From positions 4,784,001 through 4,848,000 of the forward strand of contig NC_059563.1 of assembly GCF_905220415.1 (NCBI RefSeq): a DNA stretch of 64,000 nt. Reading direction: 5' to 3'. Source of the DNA: Colias croceus (Eukaryota; Arthropoda; Insecta; Lepidoptera; Pieridae). Position 1 is the first letter of the stretch. Each line of letters starts with the position of its first letter. The notes under the pieces were generated by a model, which ran no database searches, was not told where the DNA came from, and saw only the letters and a program-made list of their open reading frames with translations. Positions 23,795 to 34,968 of the stretch are shown here, piece by piece. The position numbers and the translations under genes are program-made.

Positions 23795-25256
23795 CTTATC
23801 TTTAACTTCTCGAACATTCTAAATCATTTGTCTAGCTTTCATTGTATTTGTTAATTAATGAATTATGCAGGAATCTCTAGTGACTGCTTATAAATAATTC
23901 AAACAAATACAAGGCAATACAACTCCATTACATTACATATAAGGATGTTCATTCGTATGTAAATTTACAATTAAATACTAGTGTATTTATAACTTAGTAC
24001 TGCAGTACTAGTCACTCGTCCGGGTCTACCTGGATTGGCAAAAGTTTTTTGACGCTACGGGGCGATTTTTCGAACCTTGGTTAAAACTTAAAAATTATTT
24101 GGAAAATCCAAAAGTGCACGACTCATAATGCTCATTTAATTATGAAATATAAAAAAATATATATATATATATAGATATACAGTCTTGTAGTTTTCGTTTT
24201 TTATTAATTGCAATTAAACGACACTGAATTAATTAATCATTCGCATTCAGTGACCTACAATCGTCGATTAGAATATTTAAAAAAAAATTTAACTCAAATG
24301 ATGGATTTTTTCACAAGTTATAGTGTTTTCAGGTTTCACACATGACGGGCAGGAAAATTTTTTGACCTATTTCGGTGTTTTTTTCCAATTCTATTGAAGT
24401 AAATCAATTTTTAAAAAGTATGGGATTAATCTCCATTAAATTATTTCGACAATAGTATGCAAAATATCTTGATTCCGTGAACTAACAAGGCTATAATAAT
24501 AAGAATAGCTGCAAAAATGAGGCGAAAAAAATTTTTCGATCGTAAAGCACTCTCTGATGCTTCGCATCGTCGTGCAATTTAATTCGTTGATTAATGTATT
24601 AAACTACTATATCAAATATAAATATACATTCTATTACCCGACATGACTGGTTTATTATTTTGTTATGCTTTATTGGACGGATAAGTTTTAACCAAGGATA
24701 ATGAATGATTAATAAAATAGCCCCTAAGAAATAAAATCTTTCAGCTGGAAAAAACTCCGACATTGTCTAAGCTCTTTCGGGGCTTATTCGATATAAATAA
24801 ACAAAAATCCTTCCTCTCTACAACACTGAAATTTCGTAAGCATTCATAAAATTATTGAGCATTCCTTTTGTCTCCATAAATAATTTACAAAGTACATCAT
24901 AAAAAGAAATACAACAGAATTATGTAACAGATCTCATAAATGATTTAAATATAAAGTTATCATAAGGAAGAAATAAGTGAAAAAGGGCATAATGCATAAT
25001 GCATTAAGATTATATTTTCTATGTCCACGTAAAAGGTTTTATTTGGAAGATAAGATAGCGTTTTATATAATTCAAGACAAGGAGAGAATAAATTTTTACA
25101 ATATAATAGATTTAATATTGTAAATACGTGCGTTATTTGTCTAATTTACACCTAGTGTTTTACTTTTCATGATACGTACGATTTTTATGTTTGGATATAT
25201 ATAGATAGATATATTTTGTTTGGATAGATATATAGTTTTAGCACATATTCTTAGGC
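23795..25256. other. AT-rich non-coding DNA
   Basis: No gene recognised. An (AT)n tract lies at about 24155-24172. The stretch 24000-24560 has a denser mix of motifs (GTCACTCGTCCGGGTCTACC, CACATGACGGGCAGGAAAAT) that may be an unrecognised old transposon. Confidence 0.3.
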
Positions 25257-25492
25257 TTAGCTTTCCACCCGCGGCATCGTCCGCGCAGTCAAGAGAAACC
25301 CGCATAGTTCCCGTTCCCGTGGGATTCCGGAATAAAACCTATCATATGTCCCGGAGTAAAAAGTAGCCTATGTCCTTTCTCGGGTATCAAAATATCTCTT
25401 TAGCACATTTCATGCAAATTGGTTCAGTAGTTAAGGCGTGATTGAGTAACAGACAGACAGACAGAGTTACTTTCGCATTTATAATATTAATA
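25257..25492 (-). mobile_element. Helitron-like element, type e
   Basis: Same order as the copy at 23278; the CTAG end reads CTTAG. Ends at ATTTATAATATTAATATATT. Confidence 0.6.
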
Positions 25493-25617
25493 TATTATAT
25501 AGTATGGACTATTTCCTGCGGTGAAACGTCTATAATAATTCTTAAGGTACAATTCCGAGACGGGCCGCAGACCGCAAACTGCAACAGCAAACTGCAAGCG
25601 ACAACACTTGTTTCTAT

Positions 25618-25824
25618 GAACATTATAAATGAGAAAGTTTGTGAGTATGTATGTTTATTACTCTTTCACGCAAAAGCTGCCGAACCAATTTTCATTAAAT
25701 TTTGCATACACATAGAGGCTAACTTGGATTTACACATAGGATAGTTTTAATGCCGGAAATCCCACAGAAACGGGAACTATGCGGGGATTTCTTTAACACG
25801 GGTGAAGCCGCGGGCGTAAGCCAG
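25618..25824 (+). mobile_element. Helitron-like element, type a, diverged
   Basis: ACATTATAAATGAGAAAGTT at the start, GAAATCCCACAGAAACGGGA inside, 3' end CGGGTGAAGCCGCGGGCGTA then CCAG instead of CTAG. Confidence 0.6.
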
Positions 25825-26162
25825 TAAAATAAAATGATAGCTCATGTAAACATGTGTTTATCAAATCATTTGCATCAAATCCTTCCCATAGAGTTCAAAA
25901 AAGTACACATGAACAGAGAATATCTTAAGCTTTCTCCATAATAGATAAAAAACAGATAGTGATAAAACACACGTGTGAGATCCATGCACGCAATTTGCCA
26001 TGCGGCGGTGTGCGGTCAAGTAATTAGTACTGCAAATTGACCGTGCTATGATTGCTTTAATACTATCTAATATTATCTACTATATAATATATGTATATTA
26101 TACAGTTCGATTGCTTGAAATTAATGCACCTAATTAGACAATCAGATAGATTCTATTTATAA

Positions 26163-26308
26163 CTAGCGGTCCGCCCCGGCTTCGCCCGTGGTACCTACAT
26201 ATTTACGCTTTCTCTACATAAGAACCATCCTCGTACTCAAAATTGGTTCAGCCGTTCTCGAGTTATGCGCTTACCAACACATTTTGCGATTCATTTTTAT
26301 ATTATAGA
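26163..26308 (-). mobile_element. Helitron-like element, type d
   Basis: CTAGCGGTCCGCCCCGGCTT to TTTTTATATTATAGA, followed by T. Shorter than the two identical type d copies. Confidence 0.65.
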
Positions 26309-26315
26309 TAGATTA

Positions 26316-26399
26316 TTAACCCATTGAGCCCCCAGCGGCCCGATCGGTCCACGACACAATAGATTTTCTTGTCTGTGATTCCGGGGCCTGAGTTATTAA
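26316..26399. repeat. Possible 84-bp piggyBac-type MITE
   Basis: TTAACCCATTGAGCCCCC on the left and the complement of TTAATAACTCAGGCCCC on the right are roughly alike, and both include TTAA. A TTAACCC start is typical of piggyBac ends. The short length and weak symmetry leave this doubtful. Confidence 0.25.
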
Positions 26400-26429
26400 A
26401 AAGCTAACTTATGATAATAATGAACTACA

Positions 26430-26608
26430 TCACTACATAGTATAAAACAATATCGCTGTCTGTCCGTCCTATGTAGGTATGCATAAATCTTTGAAACGAC
26501 GAGACGGATTTTGATGCAGTTTTTTAATAGATAGAGCAGTTCTTTAAGATGGTAGATAATTTATTAGGTTTTAGACAAAGCGGGCGAAGTCGCGGGCGAA
26601 AAGGGAGC
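26430..26608 (+). mobile_element. Helitron-like element, type c, CTAG lost
   Basis: TCACTACATAGTATAAAACA start; 3' end AAGCGGGCGAAGTCGCGGGC then GAAAAGGGAG, with no CTAG. Confidence 0.6.
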
Positions 26609-26924
26609 CATTTATATTATGCTACAAAGTACAATACCTACAATATTATTATGCTGAATTGATTTCCATTATAATTTTTTGTCCTGTTTATTATTGGCAA
26701 AAGATCTTATAAAAGAACAAACTTAACTAGGTATATTGCGCCAAAAATTATAAAAAATGAAACTTAACGACAATAAAAACAGCTTCTAAGTACCTACATT
26801 ATTCCGTAACTATTACAGATATCAAAAAACTTTAAAGTGGATAATAAAAGTACTACATATACCTAATGAGTAAAATGACAATAATAACTTTTTAAAATAA
26901 AACGAGAAATATCCAAAAAAAAAA

Positions 26925-27110
26925 TGTGTGCGTGTGCCGTGTACTAGAGTACACACGTCAGAAGTGAAACTTAGGTATAAGAAAAAGTTGGCGCGTAACG
27001 CAAAAATGTCACACCTACGGCGTAACGCAAAAATGTCACGCCTACAGCGTAACGCAAAAATGTTACACTAAATTTTTGTCCAACCCCGATAAAGAAGTTT
27101 CACTTCAAAA
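26925..27110 (+). repeat. Interspersed repeat with three 27-bp units
   Basis: Begins near AAATGTGTGCGTGTGCCG, has ACACACGTCAGAAGTGAAAC, then three units starting GCGTAACGCAAAAATGT at 26993, 27020 and 27047, and ends CCCCGATAAAGAAGTTTCAC. GAAGTGAAACTT near the start and its complement at the end are inverted. A relative lies at 35255-35478. Confidence 0.55.
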
Positions 27111-27517
27111 ACCAAACACTCATAGACATTTAGTATGAAATATGACTATTCCAAACATTTAATTTGAAAGCCAACTTTTTTATTAGGTACTTCGCAAATT
27201 TTAATGAAAGTTCATTAAGAAACTGTAAATAGAGCTCGATGTGGAAATTCCAAGACGAAGATGTCATTTCGAACCTTTAATTTGAATACAAAATGTATGG
27301 GAAATAAAATGAAGAATTCTCCTGTCACATTATGGCCAAATCTATTTTTATCAATTTTATGTATTTCAATACATTTCAGTTGAAACTATATTTATACCTC
27401 TTTATATGTTCTGTGTTTATACCCCTGTGATAAGGGTGTCCTAGCAGAACATTTGTCGGGTCAGCTAGTCAACATAATATACAAAAACAGAACCCTTATC
27501 AATGTCTACCATTCATA

Positions 27518-27751
27518 TCCATACTAATATTATAAATGCGAAAGTAACTCTGTCTGTCTGTCTGTTACTCAATTACGCCTAAACTACTGAACCAATTTTC
27601 ATAAAATTTGGTATGGAGATATTTTGATACCCGAGAAAGAATATAGGCTACTTTTTATCCCATTTTTTCAAATCGGACCAGTAGTTCCCGAGATTAGCGC
27701 GTTCAAACAAACAAACAAACAAACTCTTCAGCTTTATAATATTAGTATAGA
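27518..27751. mobile_element. Head-to-head Helitron-like composite (type e + type b)
   Basis: Left part is a forward type e 5' end (TCCATACTAATATTATAAAT, to about 27660). Right part is a reversed type b 5' end finishing GCTTTATAATATTAGTATAG(A). Both parts lack the CTAG 3' end, so the whole has two 5' termini facing outward. Confidence 0.55.
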
Positions 27752-28069
27752 TACTTAGCTACAAATAACTTTAGTAGGTAGGTACATGATTTAATATTTA
27801 ATGGACATAAAAACATAAAAATAATAGCAGTGGAGAAAAAGTAATTTACGAATCGACAAGTCGACATTAAGGATCCGAAATGAAATCACTGAAAACATTA
27901 TAAATCATTCAAAAAGTGAAAGTCGACTGAAATTTTCATGCGAATTAAAAATTCATTTTTCTTTCTCGACTCGTAATTAGCAAACAGGGTCCATTATAAA
28001 TTAAAGACTCCCTCTTGCATGTCGAAATACCGGCTCCCGGTGTAAAGAAATTTTAGCCGTAAATGTCGA

Positions 28070-28088
28070 CATACCGGGTGCCGGTATG
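28070..28088. repeat. Subterminal palindrome of the piggyBac-like element, left
   Basis: CATACCGGGTGCCGGTATG, near-perfect dyad. The corresponding sequence at the right end is CATACCGGCTCCCGGTATG. Such sites are plausible transposase-binding sequences by analogy with internal repeats of other piggyBac elements. Confidence 0.5.
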
Positions 28089-28335
28089 GTGTGAAGTGTT
28101 TTGCTAATCGCTCTAAAGAACGTCATTGTATATTACCCTTTCCTTTCTAACACATTACAAATGCTTAATGAAGAAACAGGCTAGCAAGTGACGCCAAAAC
28201 TTGCGCAGCTTTAGTGGAAAAAATTTAAACACCAGTCATTCAAAACTCCGTGATCGCTCGAGCGTAACATACATACTAGTTTTGTGAATACTTCTACCTA
28301 ATCCTATCACCATTCGCTAAATATTTATTGAAACG

Positions 28336-31300
28336 ATGGAAGGGTAAGTAATTATTGATTATATATACTAATTATATAATATTTCTGGTAATTTTCACTA
28401 AAAATCGGTCTGTAACTATCACCATGTGCAAGGTCGAAAACGTGGTGACGATTTTATTGTCGTTATATTTCAGCCAGAAATGGATAAAAAGGCAAGTTGA
28501 TGTTAGATCTAAAACGTAAAACTACTTAGTTTTGATATATTTCATAGGTAGCATTATATTTGTTGCTAAAACATGAAAATATGTAGTGAAATATGATACT
28601 ACGTAGTATCATACCGGGAGCCGGTTACGTCGACAGCATACGTATGACAGCTAATTTTTTTGTATTTTTGGGATGCTACCTTAGTAGGGATATGCCTCAG
28701 GAATATATTTGTATGCATTAAAATTTTAATTTATTTTTTATTTTCGCACTTTTTTCGTTATCGGTTTTTCTTTTGGTTTTTGTATTGAGCTAATTTTTTT
28801 TAATTAAAAAAAAATTATATGTTTGCACTTTTTTTATTTTTTGCATTATTTGTTTATTTTTTCAATATTTGCACTAGCTTTTTTTCTGCTTTTTTATATA
28901 AAAAGACAACGTCAATCTCGTGGACGACGAAGTGGAGCGACTACACGCGGGGGTCGAGGTGGTGCACAGGGCGGGGGCCGTGTCCGCACGCGCGGCGGTC
29001 GAGGTGGTGCACAGGGCGGGGGCCGTGTCCGCACGCGCGGCGGTCGTGGTTCTCGTGGTGCTGCTTGTGTTGGTGGTGGTACTGCTGGTCTTGGTGCACA
29101 CAGGCCTTCAGTTTCTGACTCGTAATTGCGTCTTATTTTTACTTACAAAATGCTTATTAATATTATTATTATTAATAATGAACAAAGTATTTTAAACAAT
29201 TAATTTATATTTTAGTGTAACAAGTGGATCGTTGCATAGTCTGGCCGAAGTCCAGGCTATGGAAAGGCCACTGCACGAAAGAAGGAGAAGGGAGCTGCCG
29301 CCAGCGAGGACATTACCTGAAGGGTAAATTAATGTTAAATTATTATTCTATAGCAATTATTTCATTGGTAATAAAATTAACACTTTTTTGTAGATCCCAA
29401 TCATTACGGTCGTCCATACAAGAAGTGGACGCCTCTCCCTCCACGAGTATGGAGCCTGTGATGTGCTCGGCTCCACCATCTCCGGCTCTGTAATTATACT
29501 GTTATTTTTTAAATTTTCAAATGCAATTAGTTATTAACAGTAACAATTAACAGCGAATACTTATATTTGCAGGTATGTTGAATGTGGTGGGAGCGGGCAT
29601 TCAACTCCGCGAACTCCCGCTCTAAAGAGACCCGCGTAAGTTTTCATTTATTTTATTTGTTACTAAAGTTTTATTTTCTGGGGAAAAATATTCACAATAA
29701 CACTGCTCTTTTTGTTGTTACAGAAATAATGACTCTATTGGAGATGGCGAGGAGGCTCCGGCTTCGAGGCGGTGCTTGTAAGTTCAATAATGAGCAAAAT
29801 TATATTTTTAGTTATTGCGATACCGGTACTGATTTTCTTCTTTTCTTAGGATTCCACCAGCTTCATCTTCATCGTCAGCTGTCAGGGCTCGTCCTTTAAG
29901 GGACGAAGACATTTCCCAAATTTTGAATAATTATGGTAAGTTAATATTTAAAAATGATGGACATCATCTGTTTACATAGGTAAAACAGACTACAGTATAT
30001 TAATATTATTATTATTATTTACACAGGCAGTGAAGAGGATGCTGACAGCGATAATGAAGATGAAGATTTGGTGAATCCGGTACAGCTGCCTAGGAGGGCT
30101 GACAGACTTTTTACGTCTGAGGAAGAGACTGAGGTGCCACCGTTAAATGCGGACATACGCTTTGAGTGGCCACCTCAGCCTTCCTCCAGCCTGCAGCCCC
30201 AACCTAGTGCCCAGCCCGAGCCGGAACCCAACGCCGAGCCCGAACCAAGCGCCGACCTCGAAGCCATCGCCGAGCCTCACGACAAATTTGATTTTAGGTG
30301 GAGAGGGTTTCAAGAATCTCAAATTCCTCCTGAATTGAGAAAGGAACCATTCTCCCAGATTAATTGTGGACCCACAGTTCCATTGACGAGCCCATATGAT
30401 GCATTTACTGCTATATGGGATCGCCAAATAATGGAGCACATTTCAGTGGAGACAAATAGATATGCTCAGCAAAAAGTAACGGCTATGATTCATCATGGGC
30501 TATTAATGCCCAACAGCCGTATCACGCAATGGTGTGATACGAATCCAGATGAGCTGTACGTGTATTTCGCAATAGTCCTAGCGACTGGGATTATTGTGAA
30601 ATCAAATATAGACTCATACTGGAGTACAGCCCAGGAGTTATTATCTTCTCCTGGGTTTGCGGCAATGATGAGTTTTAACCGTTACTTTTTGTTATCTAAT
30701 TGTCTCCACTTCTCCAATAATGATGACTGCAATCCAGACACAATGACGCGATCGGAGGCAAAGCTTTTTAAGGTGCGTCCTATTACAGACCATCTTAACC
30801 AGCGGTTCCAACAATTATATATTTTATCTCAAAATATTGCGTTAGACGAAAGTCTGACACAGTGGAAGGGTTGGTTAGATATTAACCAATTCATCCGAAA
30901 TAAAGCAGCCACAGTCGGAATCAAAACCTACGAGGTTTGTGAGTCCCAGACTGGCTACTTGTGGCGGTTTGAAGTGCACGTAGGGCATGACGAATCTCCA
31001 CGAGATAGTCCTTTGTCTGGGGTTGTGCCGGCACTTGTGCTTAAACTTCTCAATGGTCTTGAGCACAAGGGCCACACGGTTTGGATGGATAATTTTTATA
31101 ACTCTCCTGCGCTTGCGCGAGAGTTAAAGATACGGGGGTTTGACTGTGCCGGTACTGTCCGGTTGAACCGACAGTTTGTTCCCACTGAACTGACTAATCT
31201 GACCAAAGGTGGTTTGGATGTAGGTCAAGTTCGTGGCTGCACTTCAGGCGATGTGGATCTTGTGGTATGGCGAGATAAGAACCTCGTTTCTCTTATCTCG

Positions 31301-31771
31301 ACGTACCATGGGCTAGCAACGGTAAAGTGTGACGACGTACTTAAGCCCTCAATAGTACCCGATTACAATGTGTGCATGGGTGGTGTTGATCGCAAAGATC
31401 AAATGCTTGCCATGTACCCGCTAGAAAGGCGGCGTAATCGGGTGTGGTACAAAAAGTTTTTTAGGCGCCTGTTAAATGTTAGTATCCTGAATGCTTTCAT
31501 ACTACTCCGCACACAGCGACCTCTTACCCACCGAAGGTTCCGTGAAACTTTGGTAGGGGAATTGGTCGCAAAACACAAGCCACCTTCACCCTCAGCAGGT
31601 ACAACTAGACCAGTGGGACATTTTCCGGATCAATATGACTTTCTGGCCGGAAAAAAGCACGAACGCCAGCGCAGATTTTGCGTTGTATGTAATAAACGTA
31701 CAACTGCATATTGCAGGCAGTGCAACGTTCCACTGTGCGTGTTTACCTGCTTTGAGCCACATCACTCTTAA
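28336..31771 (+). CDS. piggyBac-like transposase, eight predicted exons
   Basis: Encodes a DDD transposase that excises and inserts DNA at TTAA-type targets. I infer exons 28336-28343, 28906-29121, 29216-29323, 29394-29489, 29573-29635, 29724-29777, 29850-29935 and 30028-31771; all seven introns are GT-AG and the joins from exons 1 to 7 keep frame. Exon 2 gives an Arg-Gly-rich (RGG) N-terminus. The long last exon holds an acidic region, then the DDE_Tnp_1_7 domain: ALDESLTQWKG, VWMDNFYNSP and MGGVDRKDQM. The three catalytic Asp are residues 260, 341 and 441 counted from 30068, spacing close to that of the Trichoplusia enzyme. The end is a cysteine-rich CxxC...CxxC...H domain. By my count the frame is one base short between 30028 and 30068; see findings. 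Most piggyBac genes have few or no introns, so domestication is an alternative. Confidence 0.75.
28906..29121 (+). other. RGG-box exon of the transposase gene
   Basis: The exon encodes Arg/Gly-rich sequence with RGGRGGAQGGG occurring twice because of a tandem duplication of 45 bp (GGTCGAGGTGGTGCACAGGG ...). RGG boxes in known proteins bind RNA or structured nucleic acid and are methylated on arginine. The 5' splice site is GTAATT; the acceptor follows a long T-rich tract. Confidence 0.55.
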
Positions 31772-31867
31772 CAGTTACACATCACACAAACACTACCTTC
31801 ACACACAGCTACTCAGGACACAACATACAGGACTCTGAAACGCTTTTTGTCGCCAGTTCAGTGGGAA

Positions 31868-31976
31868 TCCTTATGTCTGTCTGTCTGTTACGCTTAAACC
31901 TCTGAACCGATTTTTATGAGATTTGGCACAGTCAATCGACCCTGAGAACGCGGGCGAAGCCGCGGGCGGAAACTAG
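31868..31976 (+). mobile_element. Short Helitron-like element in the piggyBac 3' region
   Basis: TCCTTATGTCTGTCTGTCTG start, AACCTCTGAACCGATTTTTA, hairpin CGCGGGCGAAGCCGCGGGCG, CTAG at 31973-31976. It begins about 100 bp past the transposase stop. Confidence 0.65.
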
Positions 31977-32085
31977 TATAAGTATATTCATCCAAATCGT
32001 GTAACAATAAGACAATTAAGGCTGTATATTTATTTATGTATTCGTAAGTAATATTTTTACGTATTTATTTCTTTATTTACGTCTC

Positions 32086-32150
32086 TTCTATCTATCTATC
32101 TATTATATTATCTATCTATATATCTATCGAGCTATCTATCTATATTTATT
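32086..32150. repeat. Interrupted TCTA/TATC microsatellite
   Basis: Runs of (TCTA)n such as TCTATCTATCTATTATATTA and ATCTATCTATATATCTATCG within the 3' part of the piggyBac-like element. Confidence 0.7.
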
Positions 32151-32906
32151 ATTATTGGCAATATTTTGGGTAAAAGATATAATTGTTGTTCCCACGGTTG
32201 CGTCATTTGTTCGGATTACAGTCATCATTATTTGAGAGTTTAGTATTAGTGTGGTATTTTGGTATATGGGGGTTTTTAAAAAAAAACTGACTGCTACATT
32301 ACCGGAATATGACCAGAATAGATGTTTTGAATGTACGATAGTAAAAAAACAAACACATCTCATAAGAACCATACCTTGAAAATATTATGTTTTACTAAAA
32401 AGTCGTATCCATACTTTTATAGCCTCTCAGGTACCAAAATGACCCATTTTTTGCTACTTTTAACAACTTATATCTTGAAATATTTCTTAGAACTGTACTG
32501 TTCTGTTGATTTGTTTTGATGCTTTAATCTATCTAAATCTTAGAAAATGTCTAAAAGTTCCGTTAGTTGCAATACTTTTTCCAAAAACTATGTTTTAAAA
32601 TGTATGTAATTTTTGACCCAAATTTTTGAGCTATTTTTGTTTAACTCCTACTCAAGATATATATAATATAGTGCTGCGATACTTTCGTAATACATAGTTT
32701 ATAAGCTTAAGTTTCTAATAAACAAAACATCTTTGTCCAAATAGGCATAAGTCATTTAAAATTAGGTTGAAATCCGATACCCACTTTTGATGACTCGTTA
32801 AGTGGCGGTTTTTTGTGACGATATTAAGATCGTGTGTTGTGTAAAAAATTTGTATGGTGGCACTTGAATTTTGTGTTGTATTTTAAACCTAATGTGATAA
32901 GTTGTA

Positions 32907-32912
32907 AATAAA
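32907..32912 (+). terminator. Candidate polyadenylation signal
   Basis: AATAAA, about 1.1 kb after the transposase stop and 310 bp before the right end. The long 3' UTR it implies makes it uncertain. Confidence 0.3.
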
Positions 32913-33157
32913 ATGTTTCAATTACTTCCAAATGTTGTTTTAATTCAAATTATAACCGAAACTTATCTAAATATCACAGTACCCTATGTTGAAAGTTCTA
33001 TGTTAGCTTTAATTGAGTATTTATATAGAAATGGTTGAAAGTGAATAAAGATTATTAAATTTACAATAAGATTTATAACTTGAATTAACTTGATTCGTAC
33101 TAGATACGGAGAAAATCGAGTTAATGTAAAAGTCTATCAATTTCGCTGTCTGTCGAC

Positions 33158-33176
33158 CATACCGGCTCCCGGTATG
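33158..33176. repeat. Subterminal palindrome of the piggyBac-like element, right
   Basis: CATACCGGCTCCCGGTATG, preceded by GTCGAC as in the left palindrome region (GTCGACATACCGG). Confidence 0.5.
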
Positions 33177-33312
33177 ACAGATAGGGAAAATCGGAAAAAT
33201 GTCATCGACATCCTAAAGGGCGAGTCTTGAAATTTGAATAATAAAGAATAGATAATTTTATATACCTAAGTATCTAAAAAGATATACATAATATGATATA
33301 GTATATTATTGA

Positions 33313-33478
33313 CTAACTGTGCTCCGCGGTTGTACCCGCATTGCTCCACTCCTGTTGCTCTTAGCGAGATTATATTATAGCCTATAACCTTCCTCAATAA
33401 ATGAGCTATCTAACACCGAAAGAGTTTTTCAAATCGGACAAGTAGTTCCCGAGATAAGCGCGTTCAAACAAACAAACG
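33313..33478 (-). mobile_element. Helitron-like element, type b, decayed
   Basis: Opens CTAACTGTGCTCCGCGGTTG and continues TTGCTCCACTCCTGTTG; ends near AACAAACAAACG without the usual 5' terminus. Confidence 0.6.
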
Positions 33479-34107
33479 AAATGTTCTAAATACAAAGTGT
33501 TCTAATAACATATAGATCAATCTCAACACAATTAAAACTGAGAAATTAAACAAACTCATAAATATAATTTCCAAGAAAAATACTTTTATTTAAAGGGACA
33601 GAAATTAAACCTTAAAATTTAATCTCTTGTTATCGTCATGTTCCCTTACAGTCAAAATGTCGGATTTAAAAGTTTCTGTAAAATGAAAAGTAACATAAAC
33701 TTTATGATAATGATAGCAAGTTCAAGTTAAGTTATGTAACCAGGTTATAAGTTATAACTTAGTTGAAAATCCTTAACTTAGTTGTAGTTAGACAAGATTT
33801 GGGTGGCTATCCTTGTAATAGTTTATTACAATATAGTTTTACTTTACAATCTATTAATATGTACATAAATATCGTAATCTATAACATAATATATTGCAAT
33901 TTAAATCACTTAGTACAAATAATCCATCAATCTAAAAATCAATTTAAAAATAATACTACAGTAAGAATATTTTGTTAAACTGTGCTATTACCAATACCCG
34001 CATATAACCCGTTAGAATAATAACATTTAGTTTTTCAGTAGCAAAATGTATAATAAAAACCATATATTTTATGTGAATAATAATCATTTTGTAGGAATAT
34101 ATTTTAA
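33479..34107. other. AT-rich non-coding DNA
   Basis: No gene or repeat recognised. Confidence 0.35.
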
Positions 34108-34300
34108 TCTATACGAATATTATAAAGCTGAATAGTTTGTTTGTTTGAACGCGCAAATCTCAGGAACTAGTGGTCCAATTTGAAAAATTCTTTCGGTGAT
34201 GATAGCCCATTTATCGAGGGAAGCTATAGGCTATATTATATCATCACGCTAAGACCAACAGGAGCGGAGCTACGCGGGTTAAACCGTGCGGCGCAGCTAG
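34108..34300 (+). mobile_element. Helitron-like element, type b
   Basis: TCTATACGAATATTATAAAG start, GCTATAGGCTATATTATATC inside, CTAG at 34297-34300. Confidence 0.7.
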
Positions 34301-34799
34301 TATCATATAAAATACCAAAAGGTATAATATAATACAAATCGATTACGATTTAAAACATTGTTTCGTACTACATAGTTTCTGTTAGGTATTTTTATTTAGT
34401 AGATATTATTTAAAAGAGCGGTTATTGTCCCTGAGTTCAGAGAGCTAATATAATTAAATAACTCCAGTGTTTCAAAGTTTCTAAAACAATTGTCAATTGT
34501 TACTTTAATTTAAAACTAGAATGTGCCTAATTACCTTCACTTAGAACTTTTAAATACGTTGTATGATTAATTTAGGGCCAAAACTGATATTTGATGAATC
34601 TTGTTATTTATTTTAATTGATTAAAGATTAACAGTATATTCAGATTTCTTTAGTTGATATCACGCGTAATTGCCTGGTTTTTGATGGTATTGTGCAAAAT
34701 GTTACTATGAGAGAACTAGAAACAAAGAAAATTGCTTCGAAAATTTGAAAATTTCGTGCGGAGACAGGAAAATAATACAGATTTGATTTATTATTTGTT

Positions 34800-34968
34800 T
34801 GTCAGAGTTTGTTTAAACTCGCTTATCTCAATGAGCTACAGGACCAATTTCAAAAAGTTTTCTTCATGTAGGTTACTTACCGCTTTTTTACCCGGGTCAA
34901 TGATCTTCAAGAAAAAACCGGTATATACAAATCTGTTTAGAGAATAGCAGCAGGCGGAAAGCTAGCTA
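34800..34968 (+). mobile_element. Decayed Helitron-like element
   Basis: TTTGTTTAAACTCGCTTATC and GGACCAATTTCAAAAAGTTT match type b with many changes; the end GCAGGCGGAAAGCTAG is intact. Confidence 0.45.

Larger units (their letters stand above)
28005..33227 (+). mobile_element. piggyBac-like transposon, ~5.2 kb
   Basis: Left end 28005 AGACTCCCTCTTG, preceded by TTAA (28001-28004). The right end read inward is AGACTCGCCCTTT, ending at 33227 and followed by TGAA, which may be TTAA with one substitution. Both ends then carry ATGTCGA-like blocks and subterminal palindromes built on CATACCGG...CCGGTATG (28070-28088 left, 33158-33176 right; a diverged one at 28610-28622). The single gene inside is multi-exonic. 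A small Helitron-like copy (31868-31976) and a TCTA microsatellite (about 32086-32150) lie in the 3' part. Confidence 0.65.

Noticed and set aside
26993..27070. Three regularly spaced repeats as a possible CRISPR-like array
   Set aside because: Contiguous 27-bp tandem units without spacers in a eukaryotic repeat; not CRISPR.
28874..29101. Thr/Ser/Ala-rich minus-strand frame opposite the RGG exon
   Set aside because: It is the antisense of a low-complexity RGG stretch that belongs to a spliced plus-strand gene.
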